Virus record (IMG/VR): IMGVR_UViG_3300032323_000800
Span: 1 to 42,708 of that record
DNA from: a virus
Length of the DNA stretch: 42,708 bases
Strand: one strand, 5' to 3'
Each line of letters begins with the position of its first letter. The first letter of the stretch is position 1. This document shows, piece by piece, positions 27,353 to 34,624 of this stretch. The notes below the pieces were generated by a model that saw nothing but the letters and a program-made list of their open reading frames with translations, was not told where the DNA came from and searched no databases. The position numbers and the translations under genes are program-made.

Positions 27353-27757
27353 TTAGATTGCTGTCAAACGAATAACGTCTGCGCTAGAATCGTTTTCTAA
27401 GTACCACTTGTAACGGTTACCGCTAAAATCAACAGCAAGACGCTTGGTTAGTTTTCTAATAGCAACTGTACCTGGAACCTGATCGTTAGTTGCGCCTAAA
27501 ATACGCATTTGACCTACAGCATTTGGCTGTGCAGATTGTAGAACACAAGTAAACTTGCTAGTACTACTTTCTAAGTTCGAATTTAAGTTACCAATTTGTG
27601 TTACTACGTATGTTTTAGCACCACGTTGACGAACAATAACACCGTCTGTTCTTAGTGCTGTACCGTCGTGAAATTCGCAACGGATACCTGCGTTTAGGTT
27701 TGCATAACTGGCGCGAACATCTACGCCGTTAACATCTTTTCTTAATGGACGTCCCAT
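27353..27757 (-). CDS. Conserved virion protein of marine T4-like phages, function unknown
   Basis: Product is 134 residues beginning MGRPLRKDVNGVDV, with a strong AAGGAGA ribosome binding site. Distinctive segments are GIRCEFHDGT, IVRQRGAKTYVVTQIG and VAIRKLTKRLAVDFSGNRYKW, which I recognise as a recurrent small structural protein near gp23 in this phage group. It is basic in the second half and predicted mainly beta. A late promoter about 86 bp upstream and two hairpins in the leader suggest high or controlled late expression. A head-decoration or fibre-base role is possible but not shown. Confidence 0.7.
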   Translation of the reverse strand: MGRPLRKDVNGVDVRASYANLNAGIRCEFHDGTALRTDGVIVRQRGAKTYVVTQIGNLNSNLESSTSKFTCVLQSAQPNAVGQMRILGATNDQVPGTVAIRKLTKRLAVDFSGNRYKWYLENDSSADVIRLTAI

Positions 27758-27842
27758 TTGTTTTCTCCTTATGTTGACGTTCTAGGTCTACGCAGAGGGA
27801 TTCTGCATAAGTTCGCATTGTGCGAATATAATTTAGACATTG
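27758..27842 (-). other. Leader with two tandem hairpins upstream of the 134-aa gene
   Basis: Two hairpins lie in the 85-nt leader: GCAGA-GGGAT-TCTGC (27792-27806) and a perfect TTCGCA-TTG-TGCGAA (27812-27826). They lie between the late promoter box and the ribosome binding site, and there is no T-run. They could protect the 5' end of the transcript or process it. Regulation is inferred, not shown. Confidence 0.45.
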
Positions 27843-27850
27843 TATTTATG
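27843..27850 (-). promoter_or_regulatory. T4-type late promoter box (CATAAATA)
   Basis: CATAAATA on the minus strand matches NATAAATA. It overlaps the last codons of the 93-residue gene and lies about 86 bp ahead of the 134-residue gene, so it would start a transcript covering the fibre block without relying on read-through from gp23. Confidence 0.6.
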
Positions 27851-28127
27851 TCTTACTTAGAGTTGCAAGAATCTCACGTTTTGAAAAAGTTTTAATAATA
27901 TCCGATGCTTGTCTATATTCTTCCTGTGCGGCTTCTAGATAACTGCGAGCATGCGTTTGTCTATACATCACTAATTTTTTACCTGCTTCCGAAATACGAA
28001 ATTCTACAGTTTTTTCTAAACGCAGTATATCGTTAATAAACATGCTGTGATTTTTTTTCCAATTAGCAATAATAGTACGCTGTATCTTGTACCAATCTTC
28101 GGGAGAATTTATAGTAAAATCTTGCAT
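27846..28127 (-). CDS. Small helical protein of unknown function (93 aa)
   Basis: Starts MQDFTINSPEDWYKIQRTII and is predicted almost entirely helical, with alternating charged residues and no Cys. It lies between the gp23 terminator and the promoter for the fibre block. Its own ribosome binding site is poor (only ATTGG before the ATG), so it may be translated weakly, from terminator read-through or from a promoter I cannot see. I do not recognise a family. Codon usage is consistent with a real gene, and no competing frame is better. Confidence 0.6.
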   Translation of the reverse strand: MQDFTINSPEDWYKIQRTIIANWKKNHSMFINDILRLEKTVEFRISEAGKKLVMYRQTHARSYLEAAQEEYRQASDIIKTFSKREILATLSKT

Positions 28128-28145
28128 CCAATATTTAAGTCAAAC

Positions 28146-28169
28146 AAAAAGGCTCCGAAGAGCCTTTTT
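28146..28169 (-). terminator. Rho-independent terminator after gp23
   Basis: On the minus strand: a GGCTC-TTCG-GAGCC hairpin with a UUCG tetraloop, extended by A/T pairs and ending in five T residues, 26 bases past the gp23 stop. This is a classic strong terminator and probably also stabilises the 3' end of the abundant capsid mRNA. Confidence 0.92.
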
Positions 28170-28194
28170 GAACTTGCCGTTGTACAGCGGAGGA

Positions 28195-29361
28195 TTAACT
28201 AAATGTTACGCCTGCCAATGTTACTGTACCTAGGTAATCAGCGGCATTACCTAGAGATGATGCTGTGTTATTCAACTCAACATAACCATAACGTGTCATA
28301 AATGATACGACTGGTTCAAATGTTGCTGGGTCTAGAACAACACCAGAGCTCATTAGAGGAATGTATGGGCAATAGAACGCTGCCGCATCACTCTCATTAG
28401 CACCTTTGTAGCCAACCAATACGTTAGCAGAATCTGTATCGTATGTGTTGACATATACCTTCATTGCACCGTTCAATGTACCAGCAAACTTAGTGTTTGT
28501 TGGTGCTTCGAATGTACCTTCTGTAGTACGTGCAAATGCTGAAGTTGTTGCGCTTTGTAGGATTGTTAACGCAAATGGGCTAACAACTGCAAAGTTACCA
28601 GCACCACGACGTGTACGCTGAGCGATCACGTTAGCAACGCGGTTGATCATAACTGCCAAGGCAGCATGCTCATCACCAACGAATGTTGCTGTACCAGAAA
28701 CTGCTGTCTGGTCGTAGGCTTGTGTGTTACCGTTGCCTGATGCTAATGCACGTAGGCTACCAATAACTTCTTGGTCGATTTCAGCAGTGATTTCTTGTGC
28801 TAGAGCAGCCATAATTTCTGCTTCGATGTCAATGCCTTGTTGGGCTTGTGCATCTTGTGCAGCCTCGAAAGTCCAGCGAGCTGACAATTTACGTGTCTTG
28901 GCTTCAACTGTCTGTTTCAAGATTTGAATGCTCATACGCTTACCAGCAACACCTTCTAGAGATGCTGTAGAAGCAGCCTTAGCAGGTGAACTGTCGTTAC
29001 CTGAATAGGCTTCAGCAATCTTGAATGGGCTTAGAGCCTCTTCACCTGCTGTCACACCAGTACCGCTATCTGCATAGCGAACACGTAGAGTGTGGATCTG
29101 GCCAACTGGGCCAGTCATAGGTTGTACACCAACTAATTCATTTGCAATGACTGTTGGCATTACGCGACGAATCACTGGAAGGATCACGCGATTTAGTGTT
29201 GCAACGTTACCGGCAGAAGTGGCACCTGCTGTTGCACTTTCTGACAAATACTTACGAGTGTTCTCTAAAGTAACTGCCATTGTGCTACGCTTGGTACCTT
29301 GAAGGCCTTCTAATAGTGCCTCTTTAGTTTCTTGCCAGCGGCTTTCTAGTAGTTCTGACAT
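28195..29361 (-). CDS. 23: Major capsid protein gp23, compact form
   Basis: Product is 388 residues against 521 in T4. The start (MSELLESRWQETKEALLEG), the ILPVIRRVMPTVIANELVGVQPM segment, the QTVEAKTRKLSARWTFEAAQD segment and the RYGYVELNNTASSLGNAADYLG end all follow the gp23 pattern. It forms the hexamers of the head shell. A gp21-type cleavage site, KYLSE41/S42, precedes the conserved core, predicting removal of a 41-residue propeptide (65 in T4) and a mature chain of about 347 residues. Between the GEEAL and QTVEAK segments the sequence is short, so the T4 insertion domain appears to be missing. A strong AAGGAGA ribosome binding site and a dedicated terminator fit very high expression. 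Confidence 0.93.
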   Translation of the reverse strand: MSELLESRWQETKEALLEGLQGTKRSTMAVTLENTRKYLSESATAGATSAGNVATLNRVILPVIRRVMPTVIANELVGVQPMTGPVGQIHTLRVRYADSGTGVTAGEEALSPFKIAEAYSGNDSSPAKAASTASLEGVAGKRMSIQILKQTVEAKTRKLSARWTFEAAQDAQAQQGIDIEAEIMAALAQEITAEIDQEVIGSLRALASGNGNTQAYDQTAVSGTATFVGDEHAALAVMINRVANVIAQRTRRGAGNFAVVSPFALTILQSATTSAFARTTEGTFEAPTNTKFAGTLNGAMKVYVNTYDTDSANVLVGYKGANESDAAAFYCPYIPLMSSGVVLDPATFEPVVSFMTRYGYVELNNTASSLGNAADYLGTVTLAGVTFS

Positions 29362-29373
29362 TTAAGTTTCTCC

Positions 29374-30465
29374 TTATTTCAATCCAGCAAGGCGACGAAT
29401 ATCAATTACTTCCGCCTGGCTATTAGCACTACTAATGCTATGGTTTTCTTTATTGCCTGTGATTTCTTTAGCCTCTACAAGAGCCTTCTTCTTCTCCGGT
29501 GTGCTACCAGATAATACTGCTGGTAGGTACTTGTCAAAACTAGTACGTAGTTTTACAGTCTGCACACTTTCCAATAATTCAGACATAATTTCTTTATGAT
29601 CCTTGCTCAAAGGACCTAGCAGTTCATTCATAACTTCCTTACGCTCTGCAACAGCCTTGGCGCGAGCAACTTCTTGCTCTTTGCTTTCAACTAATGCTTG
29701 CTTTTCAGAAATAGCGTCACGTGCTTCTGCTAATGCCTGATCTTTTTCTGCTATTACCTTTAGCAGTTTACTAGTTTCACTCTTCTCATTGAGTAGACTG
29801 TTCTGGTATTCTGCGGTAAACGCTTCAAATATTTTACGACCAAAGTCGTTTCGACGAGCACTGTCAATGTCTTCTTTAAGTTGTTTGATCTCTTGTGTGA
29901 GACCACGTGTAACAACATCTTCAACAAGACCTGCTGTCTGTTTAACAAACTTGCCCTTGAGCAGAGCAAACTGTTCTTTTGCTTCCTTAACAAGACGTAC
30001 TTTGGTCTCTGCCAAATCTTTCTTGTCTTCATAGAAGTCTGCAATTTCTTTAGCCAATGCTTCAACAACGAATTCTTCTAACTTAGCAAAATTCTCTGCC
30101 ATGACTTTTTGGTCACTGTGAAGTTCTGTAACTTCCTTAGCCAAACTCTTCAACACAAACTCATTTAGTTTATCTGAATGCTCACGAATTGCAACAGCAT
30201 ACTTGGCTTTAGCCTCTGCTAGTTGCTTGCGATCTTCTGTAAATTCTTGAATTTCTGCTGATAAGCGATCTGAAACCATTTGGTCAATGGCTTCGATCAT
30301 TACTGATTTATCATGTTCGTATTTCTGTGCGAATTCTTCGCGCAGTTGCTGAGTTACGATCTCACGGTTTTCTTGGATTCTTGAATTCCAAGCCGCTTCG
30401 ATGTCTGCTTTGATCTCCTCAGAAATCACATTGTTTTCGAATAATGATTTTAGTGCATCCAACAT
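29374..30465 (-). CDS. 22: Prohead scaffold (core) protein gp22
   Basis: Product is 363 residues, highly charged and almost entirely helical or coiled coil, placed as in T4 between the prohead protease and the major capsid protein. Four related units of roughly 45-55 residues are visible, each around L(A/S/T)xE(I/V)xxxxxDxK: RLSAEIQEFTEDRKQL, SLAKEVTELHSDQKVM, ALAKEIADFYEDKKDL and GLTQEIKQLKEDI. Several LxE/A motifs (QLAE/A, ALAE/A) are candidate gp21 sites, consistent with the scaffold being degraded during head maturation. In T4, gp22 forms the internal core on which gp23 assembles. The C-terminus (VIDIRRLAGLK) resembles the conserved end of the family. Confidence 0.88.
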   Translation of the reverse strand: MLDALKSLFENNVISEEIKADIEAAWNSRIQENREIVTQQLREEFAQKYEHDKSVMIEAIDQMVSDRLSAEIQEFTEDRKQLAEAKAKYAVAIREHSDKLNEFVLKSLAKEVTELHSDQKVMAENFAKLEEFVVEALAKEIADFYEDKKDLAETKVRLVKEAKEQFALLKGKFVKQTAGLVEDVVTRGLTQEIKQLKEDIDSARRNDFGRKIFEAFTAEYQNSLLNEKSETSKLLKVIAEKDQALAEARDAISEKQALVESKEQEVARAKAVAERKEVMNELLGPLSKDHKEIMSELLESVQTVKLRTSFDKYLPAVLSGSTPEKKKALVEAKEITGNKENHSISSANSQAEVIDIRRLAGLK

Positions 30466-30480
30466 GTGATTCTCCCTCGG

Positions 30481-31110
30481 TTAATGGAGCCCGCCTATTA
30501 TCTTTAATAGGCTTTCTTTAATATAGTGCTGTGCCTTTTTATCGCCTTGTACTTCCTGTGCTGTTAAAAATGCCTTGTAACCTCCCCTGGTATTCATAAG
30601 ATGCTCATAAATGGGCGTTGGATATGCACCTGGGGCACTTGGTTGTGCTACCACGTCTACCGTGATAATTTCAAAATCGCTCACTTCGCCGGACCCGTCT
30701 TCTTTGACGTTGCCTGCTCCGCGACTGGACACACCTAATTTAACACCACTTTCTAACATGGTTTTTACTAGTTGTCCCATTGGTGTAGGTAATATTTTTA
30801 GTTTACCGTAACCATTTGGACCGTCCATCCACATTTCAGTTATCATGTGACTAACACGGTCCAAGTTGATTTTTAAGTCGTCTGGATGATCTACTTCACC
30901 GAGAACGCTGTATCCCCCACTGATTTGATCATTGAGGGTCTTGACAGCCCTGCCGATTTCGCTCACAGGATACACTCGCTGATTTTGGTTGCGGATACCG
31001 CCCTGGATGCAAATACCTTTCATAAAAAGGTTTTTTCCATCTGTACCATCACTTTCGACCACCATACGGGCTTGGTCGAAAGTTAGGTTTTCACGGAGAT
31101 ATAGACTCAT
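30481..31110 (-). CDS. 21: Prohead maturation protease gp21
   Basis: Product is 209 residues, close to the 212 of T4. The herpesvirus-assemblin-type serine protease motifs are present: His75 in GEVDHPDD and the serine pair 128-129 in LGVSSRG, followed by FEIITVDVVAQPSAPG. It is made within the prohead core, activates itself, and cuts head proteins after Glu in (L/I)xE sites. Candidate substrates in this window include gp23 (LSE/S), gp22 and the 231-residue protein at 38369-39064 (LAE/S). The gene lies in the canonical position between the core protein and gp22. Confidence 0.93.
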   Translation of the reverse strand: MSLYLRENLTFDQARMVVESDGTDGKNLFMKGICIQGGIRNQNQRVYPVSEIGRAVKTLNDQISGGYSVLGEVDHPDDLKINLDRVSHMITEMWMDGPNGYGKLKILPTPMGQLVKTMLESGVKLGVSSRGAGNVKEDGSGEVSDFEIITVDVVAQPSAPGAYPTPIYEHLMNTRGGYKAFLTAQEVQGDKKAQHYIKESLLKIIGGLH

Positions 31111-31124
31111 CTATTCTTCCTCGA

Positions 31125-31979
31125 TTACTTGCCTACTACGCTCTTAGTGTTGGCAGCCTGCTCGCCAGCACCTTTCTTTTCAGCGCCATGACCTTTTGTT
31201 GGGTGCATTTTGGTCGCTGTTTTTGAACCAGACACGTTAACGTTACCTGAATTCAAATCTTTTGCAGTTGGGTTTGCTAGGCCGCCTTGTGTGCCGCCTT
31301 TGTTGCTTTCGCCGCCTTTAGCGATGTTAGCAGTTGTGCCACCCATGTCATTCTTACCTGCTACGATGCTCTTTGTGTTAGCACCATTGTCACCCATTTT
31401 AGCAGTAACTTTTTCTACGTATTCACGGACAACACCTTCGTCCATGTCTTCATCTTCTTCGTCAGATGCTTCAAATGCGAAATCTTCTTTCTTTTCTTCT
31501 TCGCCTTCTTCACCTTCTTCTTCGCCACCAAAGTCCATTTCGCCTTCTTCTTCACCTGCTTCTTCACCGCCTTCTTCACCGGCTAGCATGGCTTCAAATT
31601 CTGCTTTTAGTTCGTCCAGGGCATCTTTAATGTCCATAACGTCGTCTTTAGTTGCTGGCTCATCGCCACCCATTTCGTCGTCCATGTCCATTTCGCCACC
31701 CATTTCGTCGCCTTCTTCGTCGCCTGTAACAGCGTCGATCATTGCGTCTGCTGGGTCACCGCCAACTGCTTCTTGGCCTAGGTCCATGTCGAAGTTTTCT
31801 TCAACTTCTTCATCATCTTCATCAGATGCTTCATCTACTTGAACGTCGTCGTCAAGTAGGTTTTCGTAAATTTCGCGAGATTTTGCTACCACTAAATCGT
31901 GGAAAATTTCCTCGGCTTTTGCTTTGTCGTTGTTGATTAGATGTTCAAGCATCTGCTCGAACTTTGCGCGATCAGTCAT
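31125..31979 (-). CDS. Acidic prohead core protein (gp67/gp68-like)
   Basis: Product is 284 residues, with AGGAGGAAT immediately upstream of the ATG. Residues about 8-42 (EQMLEHLINNDKAKAEEIFH, then DLVVAKSREIYENLL) resemble the helical start of T4 gp67, which reads roughly IKSNDLVAARKLFAEAMAAR. This is followed by a very acidic middle, mostly Glu, Asp and Gly, to about residue 190. The last 80 residues are Gly/Lys/Thr/Asn-rich and near neutral or basic (GANTKSIVAGKN, then ANTKSVVGK). T4 gp67 and gp68 are small core proteins that shape the prohead. This one is longer and may combine both roles. Its place directly before gp21 is canonical. The gp67 versus gp68 label is uncertain. Confidence 0.75.
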   Translation of the reverse strand: MTDRAKFEQMLEHLINNDKAKAEEIFHDLVVAKSREIYENLLDDDVQVDEASDEDDEEVEENFDMDLGQEAVGGDPADAMIDAVTGDEEGDEMGGEMDMDDEMGGDEPATKDDVMDIKDALDELKAEFEAMLAGEEGGEEAGEEEGEMDFGGEEEGEEGEEEKKEDFAFEASDEEDEDMDEGVVREYVEKVTAKMGDNGANTKSIVAGKNDMGGTTANIAKGGESNKGGTQGGLANPTAKDLNSGNVNVSGSKTATKMHPTKGHGAEKKGAGEQAANTKSVVGK

Positions 31980-32015
31980 GATATTCCTCCTATGATAGTT
32001 ACAAGGCTGTCGATG

Positions 32016-32023
32016 TATTTAAT
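32016..32023 (-). promoter_or_regulatory. Weak candidate late promoter box (ATTAAATA)
   Basis: ATTAAATA on the minus strand, about 37 bp ahead of the acidic core protein gene. It has one mismatch to NATAAATA. It is supported mainly by its position in an 83-bp gap after a possible terminator. Confidence 0.3.
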
Positions 32024-32033
32024 ATTCACAGTT

Positions 32034-32053
32034 AAAAACCGGTCGATATCGGT
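32034..32053 (-). terminator. Possible weak terminator after the DUF115-like gene
   Basis: On the minus strand, ACCG-ATATCGAC-CGGT is followed by five T residues, ten bases past the gene's stop at 32063. The four-pair stem is short, so termination would be partial at best. Confidence 0.3.
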
Positions 32054-32062
32054 GTAAAATTG

Positions 32063-32647
32063 TCAATTTTGATAATCTATTCTTTCTCTGAACTCAGAAT
32101 AATTTATATTTTTAAAATTATTTTTATTCCATCCTGGATCGTATGCGTCAGAGTCACATACTCTATAGTACTTAATCTGATTATAATCTTTTAAAACTTG
32201 CTCTGTTTGTCGTAACCAATTACCGTAAAATGTAGCAGGAGCATTAGTTTGTTTGTAATTAGGTGTGCCAGCATATACATTATTCACATATTTTCCACCC
32301 TGTAAACCTACATAATCAAAGCCTAAAATATAGATTTCATCATAGCCATGAGTACTGGCTAACCACAATGCTGTTGGTCCAGAACTCCATCCTTTACTAG
32401 GTTGTAATATGTTAAATCCTTGAAAATCTTTGTATCTTTGATTGAAATTAGTATATGTAGGTACTTGGTTTTGCACATTGTTTTCATTTAATTCCACTAC
32501 CATTTTTGGGTCTACAGCCACAAGATAATCGGGAATAAAATCACGGTATATGGCATTACAACCATATATTTTTCCATATTTTTTTAAAGATTCACAGTTA
32601 AAATGCTGACGACTAATGCCGTTACCTAACACAAACGCACGATTCAT
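32063..32647 (-). CDS. DUF115/MptE-like protein inserted in the capsid module
   Basis: Product is 194 residues with an AAGGAG site before the ATG. The N-terminus RAFVLGNGISRQHFN, then YGCNAIYRDFIPDYLVAVDP, resembles the DUF115 family (MptE-like, Rossmann-type proteins). Some members of that family are linked to surface glycan or flagellin modification and some to pterin phosphorylation. Further on are GWSSGPTALWLASTHGYDEIYILGFDY and a Tyr/Asn-rich tail. The DNA looks more AT-rich than the flanking capsid genes, and the gene splits the usual portal-core-protease order. It could modify virion or host surface glycans. Function is not established, and the family match was made by eye. Confidence 0.65.
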   Translation of the reverse strand: MNRAFVLGNGISRQHFNCESLKKYGKIYGCNAIYRDFIPDYLVAVDPKMVVELNENNVQNQVPTYTNFNQRYKDFQGFNILQPSKGWSSGPTALWLASTHGYDEIYILGFDYVGLQGGKYVNNVYAGTPNYKQTNAPATFYGNWLRQTEQVLKDYNQIKYYRVCDSDAYDPGWNKNNFKNINYSEFRERIDYQN

Positions 32648-32655
32648 AGTGCTCC

Positions 32656-32895
32656 TTAGGCTGCGGCTTCAGTAGGTGTAGCGTACATACGTGCGATAAA
32701 CTCCATCTCGGCTTGTGTTTCTTTGATGTGTTGATCGCTGGCACGACGCAATTCGTTGATTTGTCCTAGTGTTAAGCGTGTTTTACGTGTGTCTGAGTCA
32801 TCCATGACATCAGTATCACGGTAATTCATATAGCGATTATCCTGCTCCATGTCGGCAGTTTCTCTATTAAAGTAAAATAATTCACGCAGTATCAT
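32656..32895 (-). CDS. Small conserved protein between portal and core genes
   Basis: Product is 79 residues, beginning MILRELFYFNRETADMEQDN, with a central TRKTRLTLGQINELRRASDQH segment that I recognise as typical of a small conserved hypothetical at this position in marine T4-like phages. It is acidic at the N-terminus, helical and basic in the middle, and ends in Ala. T4 has the small core protein gp67 next to gp20, so a head-core role is plausible. The sequence does not match T4 gp67 well. It begins 13 bases after the portal stop and is likely translated from the same message. Confidence 0.7.
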   Translation of the reverse strand: MILRELFYFNRETADMEQDNRYMNYRDTDVMDDSDTRKTRLTLGQINELRRASDQHIKETQAEMEFIARMYATPTEAAA

Positions 32896-32908
32896 ACTAG
32901 TATTTACC

Positions 32909-34606
32909 TTATGTAGGTGTGTTGGGTTCAGTTCCGCCTTCTGCAGGTGCTTCTGCTCCGGCGAGATCGTCAGGTGCTTCTTCTGTACCGGCGGCTGTCT
33001 CTAAATCTTGTTCCATGCCTGTAGGACTTACACCAGCAGTTCTTAACTCGCCGGCAGAATCGGTAGTTGGAGTGCCTTCGCCGTTTTCTTCTTTCCACAT
33101 TTTTTCGTTTTCTGCTAGATCTTCTTCAGTCATGCCCAAGAATCTCTTTAGTGCAAATCGCTTGCTAACAAACGGCAATGCTACCATTTGCGCAAATGTT
33201 GAAATACGTTGATTATCTAATTCTGCTTGACGGTATGCGGCAAAGTTTTGTGGACTTTGAAATTTTAAATCAAACAGACTAAAGTCAATATTCACACCTT
33301 TTTTGTAGAGATAAAGTTTAAATTCTTCATCAAATGTACTGACCATAGCCTGCTGTAGTCGTTCGCAGTATTTGTTAAAACGTAGCTCTTGAATATATGC
33401 TGTGCCAACTCTTCCGTCGTTATACTGTGATTGGCTGTCATCTGCGCCTGTTGGCAGATATGAACTTGGAATACGCAAGGCACGCATTAACTTGTTAGTA
33501 AAGTATTTTAAATCGTCAATTTCGCCTAGATTTGTACCGCCTGGTAGTGTGTCAACTTTTGAACCGCGGCCTTCTGCTGTCTGCGGGAAGAAATAGTCTT
33601 CATTGATAGACAGAGGATTATACGCAGAGTCTATGACTGAACCGCCACCTGTTGATGATGGAATCCTGCGCTGATGTATTTCGTTTTTGACACGTTCTAC
33701 AAAACTCATAGCCAAGTGGCTTGGCATGTTACCAACGTCAATGTAGAAAATTCTACGCTCTGGAGCACGTTGGATACGATAGATAATAATAGCATCTTCT
33801 AGCAATTCTTTTTGCTTGTAGACTTTGAATACTGATTCTAATAATGAATTACCAAAAGGATAGTTATTGTCTAAACCTTCACTAAGACTTAAATGTACAA
33901 CATGTTGTGCTTCAATGGCTTGTTCTTGTTGTTCTGTACTAAAGCGTGTGCCTGTTTGTTGTGGATATGCTCCGGTCATGCCGCGAGCACCACTACCACC
34001 TCGCACATAGGCTGCACCACCAGGATGCATGTTTTGCGAATTTGGATTAATCTGGGTTACTACTAGATCTTGAAAGTTTACGTTTAAGTCACGGACAACA
34101 TATTGTTCAGGTTTTTTGCCTTCGCTTTCGTTAACAATGATTTTAACAACTTTACCTGGATCAACATAAAACCATTTTTGTGTTTCAGGATCGCGAATAA
34201 AAAACCCGTCACCGTATTTGAATAAGTTACGAGCAATACGGAACATACGCTCGTCTAATTTCTGCATCTTACTCCACTGTTGTAGATACTGTTTTAAGAT
34301 GCTGATTTCCGAATTCGTTGGGCGGCCTTTAAACTTTAATGTAAAAGGTGTGTCATTTTCTTTGTTGCGTTGTGTACAAAATTCTGCTAGAATGTCCAAG
34401 GCAGCATTAACTTCACTGTCGTTGTCCATAGTATCGTACTGCATATAACGCTCGATACGATTTGGACTGCCGGTGTAAACATCTGGTAGATACGAACTAT
34501 AGTTGGTTTTAGCAGGACCTGCTCGGCCACCCGAACCTGAAATTGGACTGACTATTCCAGATCTTGGCGCTGTTTCCACCGGTGCAAAATATTTTTTCCA
34601 ACTCAT
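32909..34606 (-). CDS. 20: Portal protein gp20
   Basis: Product is 565 residues (T4: 524). The start (MSWKKYFAPVE) is followed by SYLPDVYTGSPNRIERYMQYD and the conserved DNDSEVNAALDILAEFC segment. Later come QRAPERRIFYIDVGNMPSHL, the VDTLPGGTNLGEIDDLKYF segment and LRIPSSYLPTGA, all characteristic of T4-type portals. Twelve copies form the ring at the unique head vertex through which DNA is packaged, and prohead assembly starts there. The C-terminal 80 residues are acidic and Ala/Pro/Gly-rich (EEAPDDLAGAEAPAEGG), probably disordered. An AGAGGATA site precedes the ATG. Confidence 0.94.
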   Translation of the reverse strand: MSWKKYFAPVETAPRSGIVSPISGSGGRAGPAKTNYSSYLPDVYTGSPNRIERYMQYDTMDNDSEVNAALDILAEFCTQRNKENDTPFTLKFKGRPTNSEISILKQYLQQWSKMQKLDERMFRIARNLFKYGDGFFIRDPETQKWFYVDPGKVVKIIVNESEGKKPEQYVVRDLNVNFQDLVVTQINPNSQNMHPGGAAYVRGGSGARGMTGAYPQQTGTRFSTEQQEQAIEAQHVVHLSLSEGLDNNYPFGNSLLESVFKVYKQKELLEDAIIIYRIQRAPERRIFYIDVGNMPSHLAMSFVERVKNEIHQRRIPSSTGGGSVIDSAYNPLSINEDYFFPQTAEGRGSKVDTLPGGTNLGEIDDLKYFTNKLMRALRIPSSYLPTGADDSQSQYNDGRVGTAYIQELRFNKYCERLQQAMVSTFDEEFKLYLYKKGVNIDFSLFDLKFQSPQNFAAYRQAELDNQRISTFAQMVALPFVSKRFALKRFLGMTEEDLAENEKMWKEENGEGTPTTDSAGELRTAGVSPTGMEQDLETAAGTEEAPDDLAGAEAPAEGGTEPNTPT

Positions 34607-34624
34607 CGTTTATCCTCTTGTCTG

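Noticed and set aside
31210-31842. 210-codon plus-strand frame rich in Ser and Pro opposite the acidic core gene
   Set aside because: It is the complement of Glu/Asp-rich codons (TTC/TCC/TCG runs). The minus strand fits a prohead core protein in its canonical position.
32901-32908. GGTAAATA box before the 79-aa gene
   Set aside because: It lies only six bases from the ATG, within the gap after the portal stop, leaving no room for a leader. The gene is better explained as part of the portal transcript.
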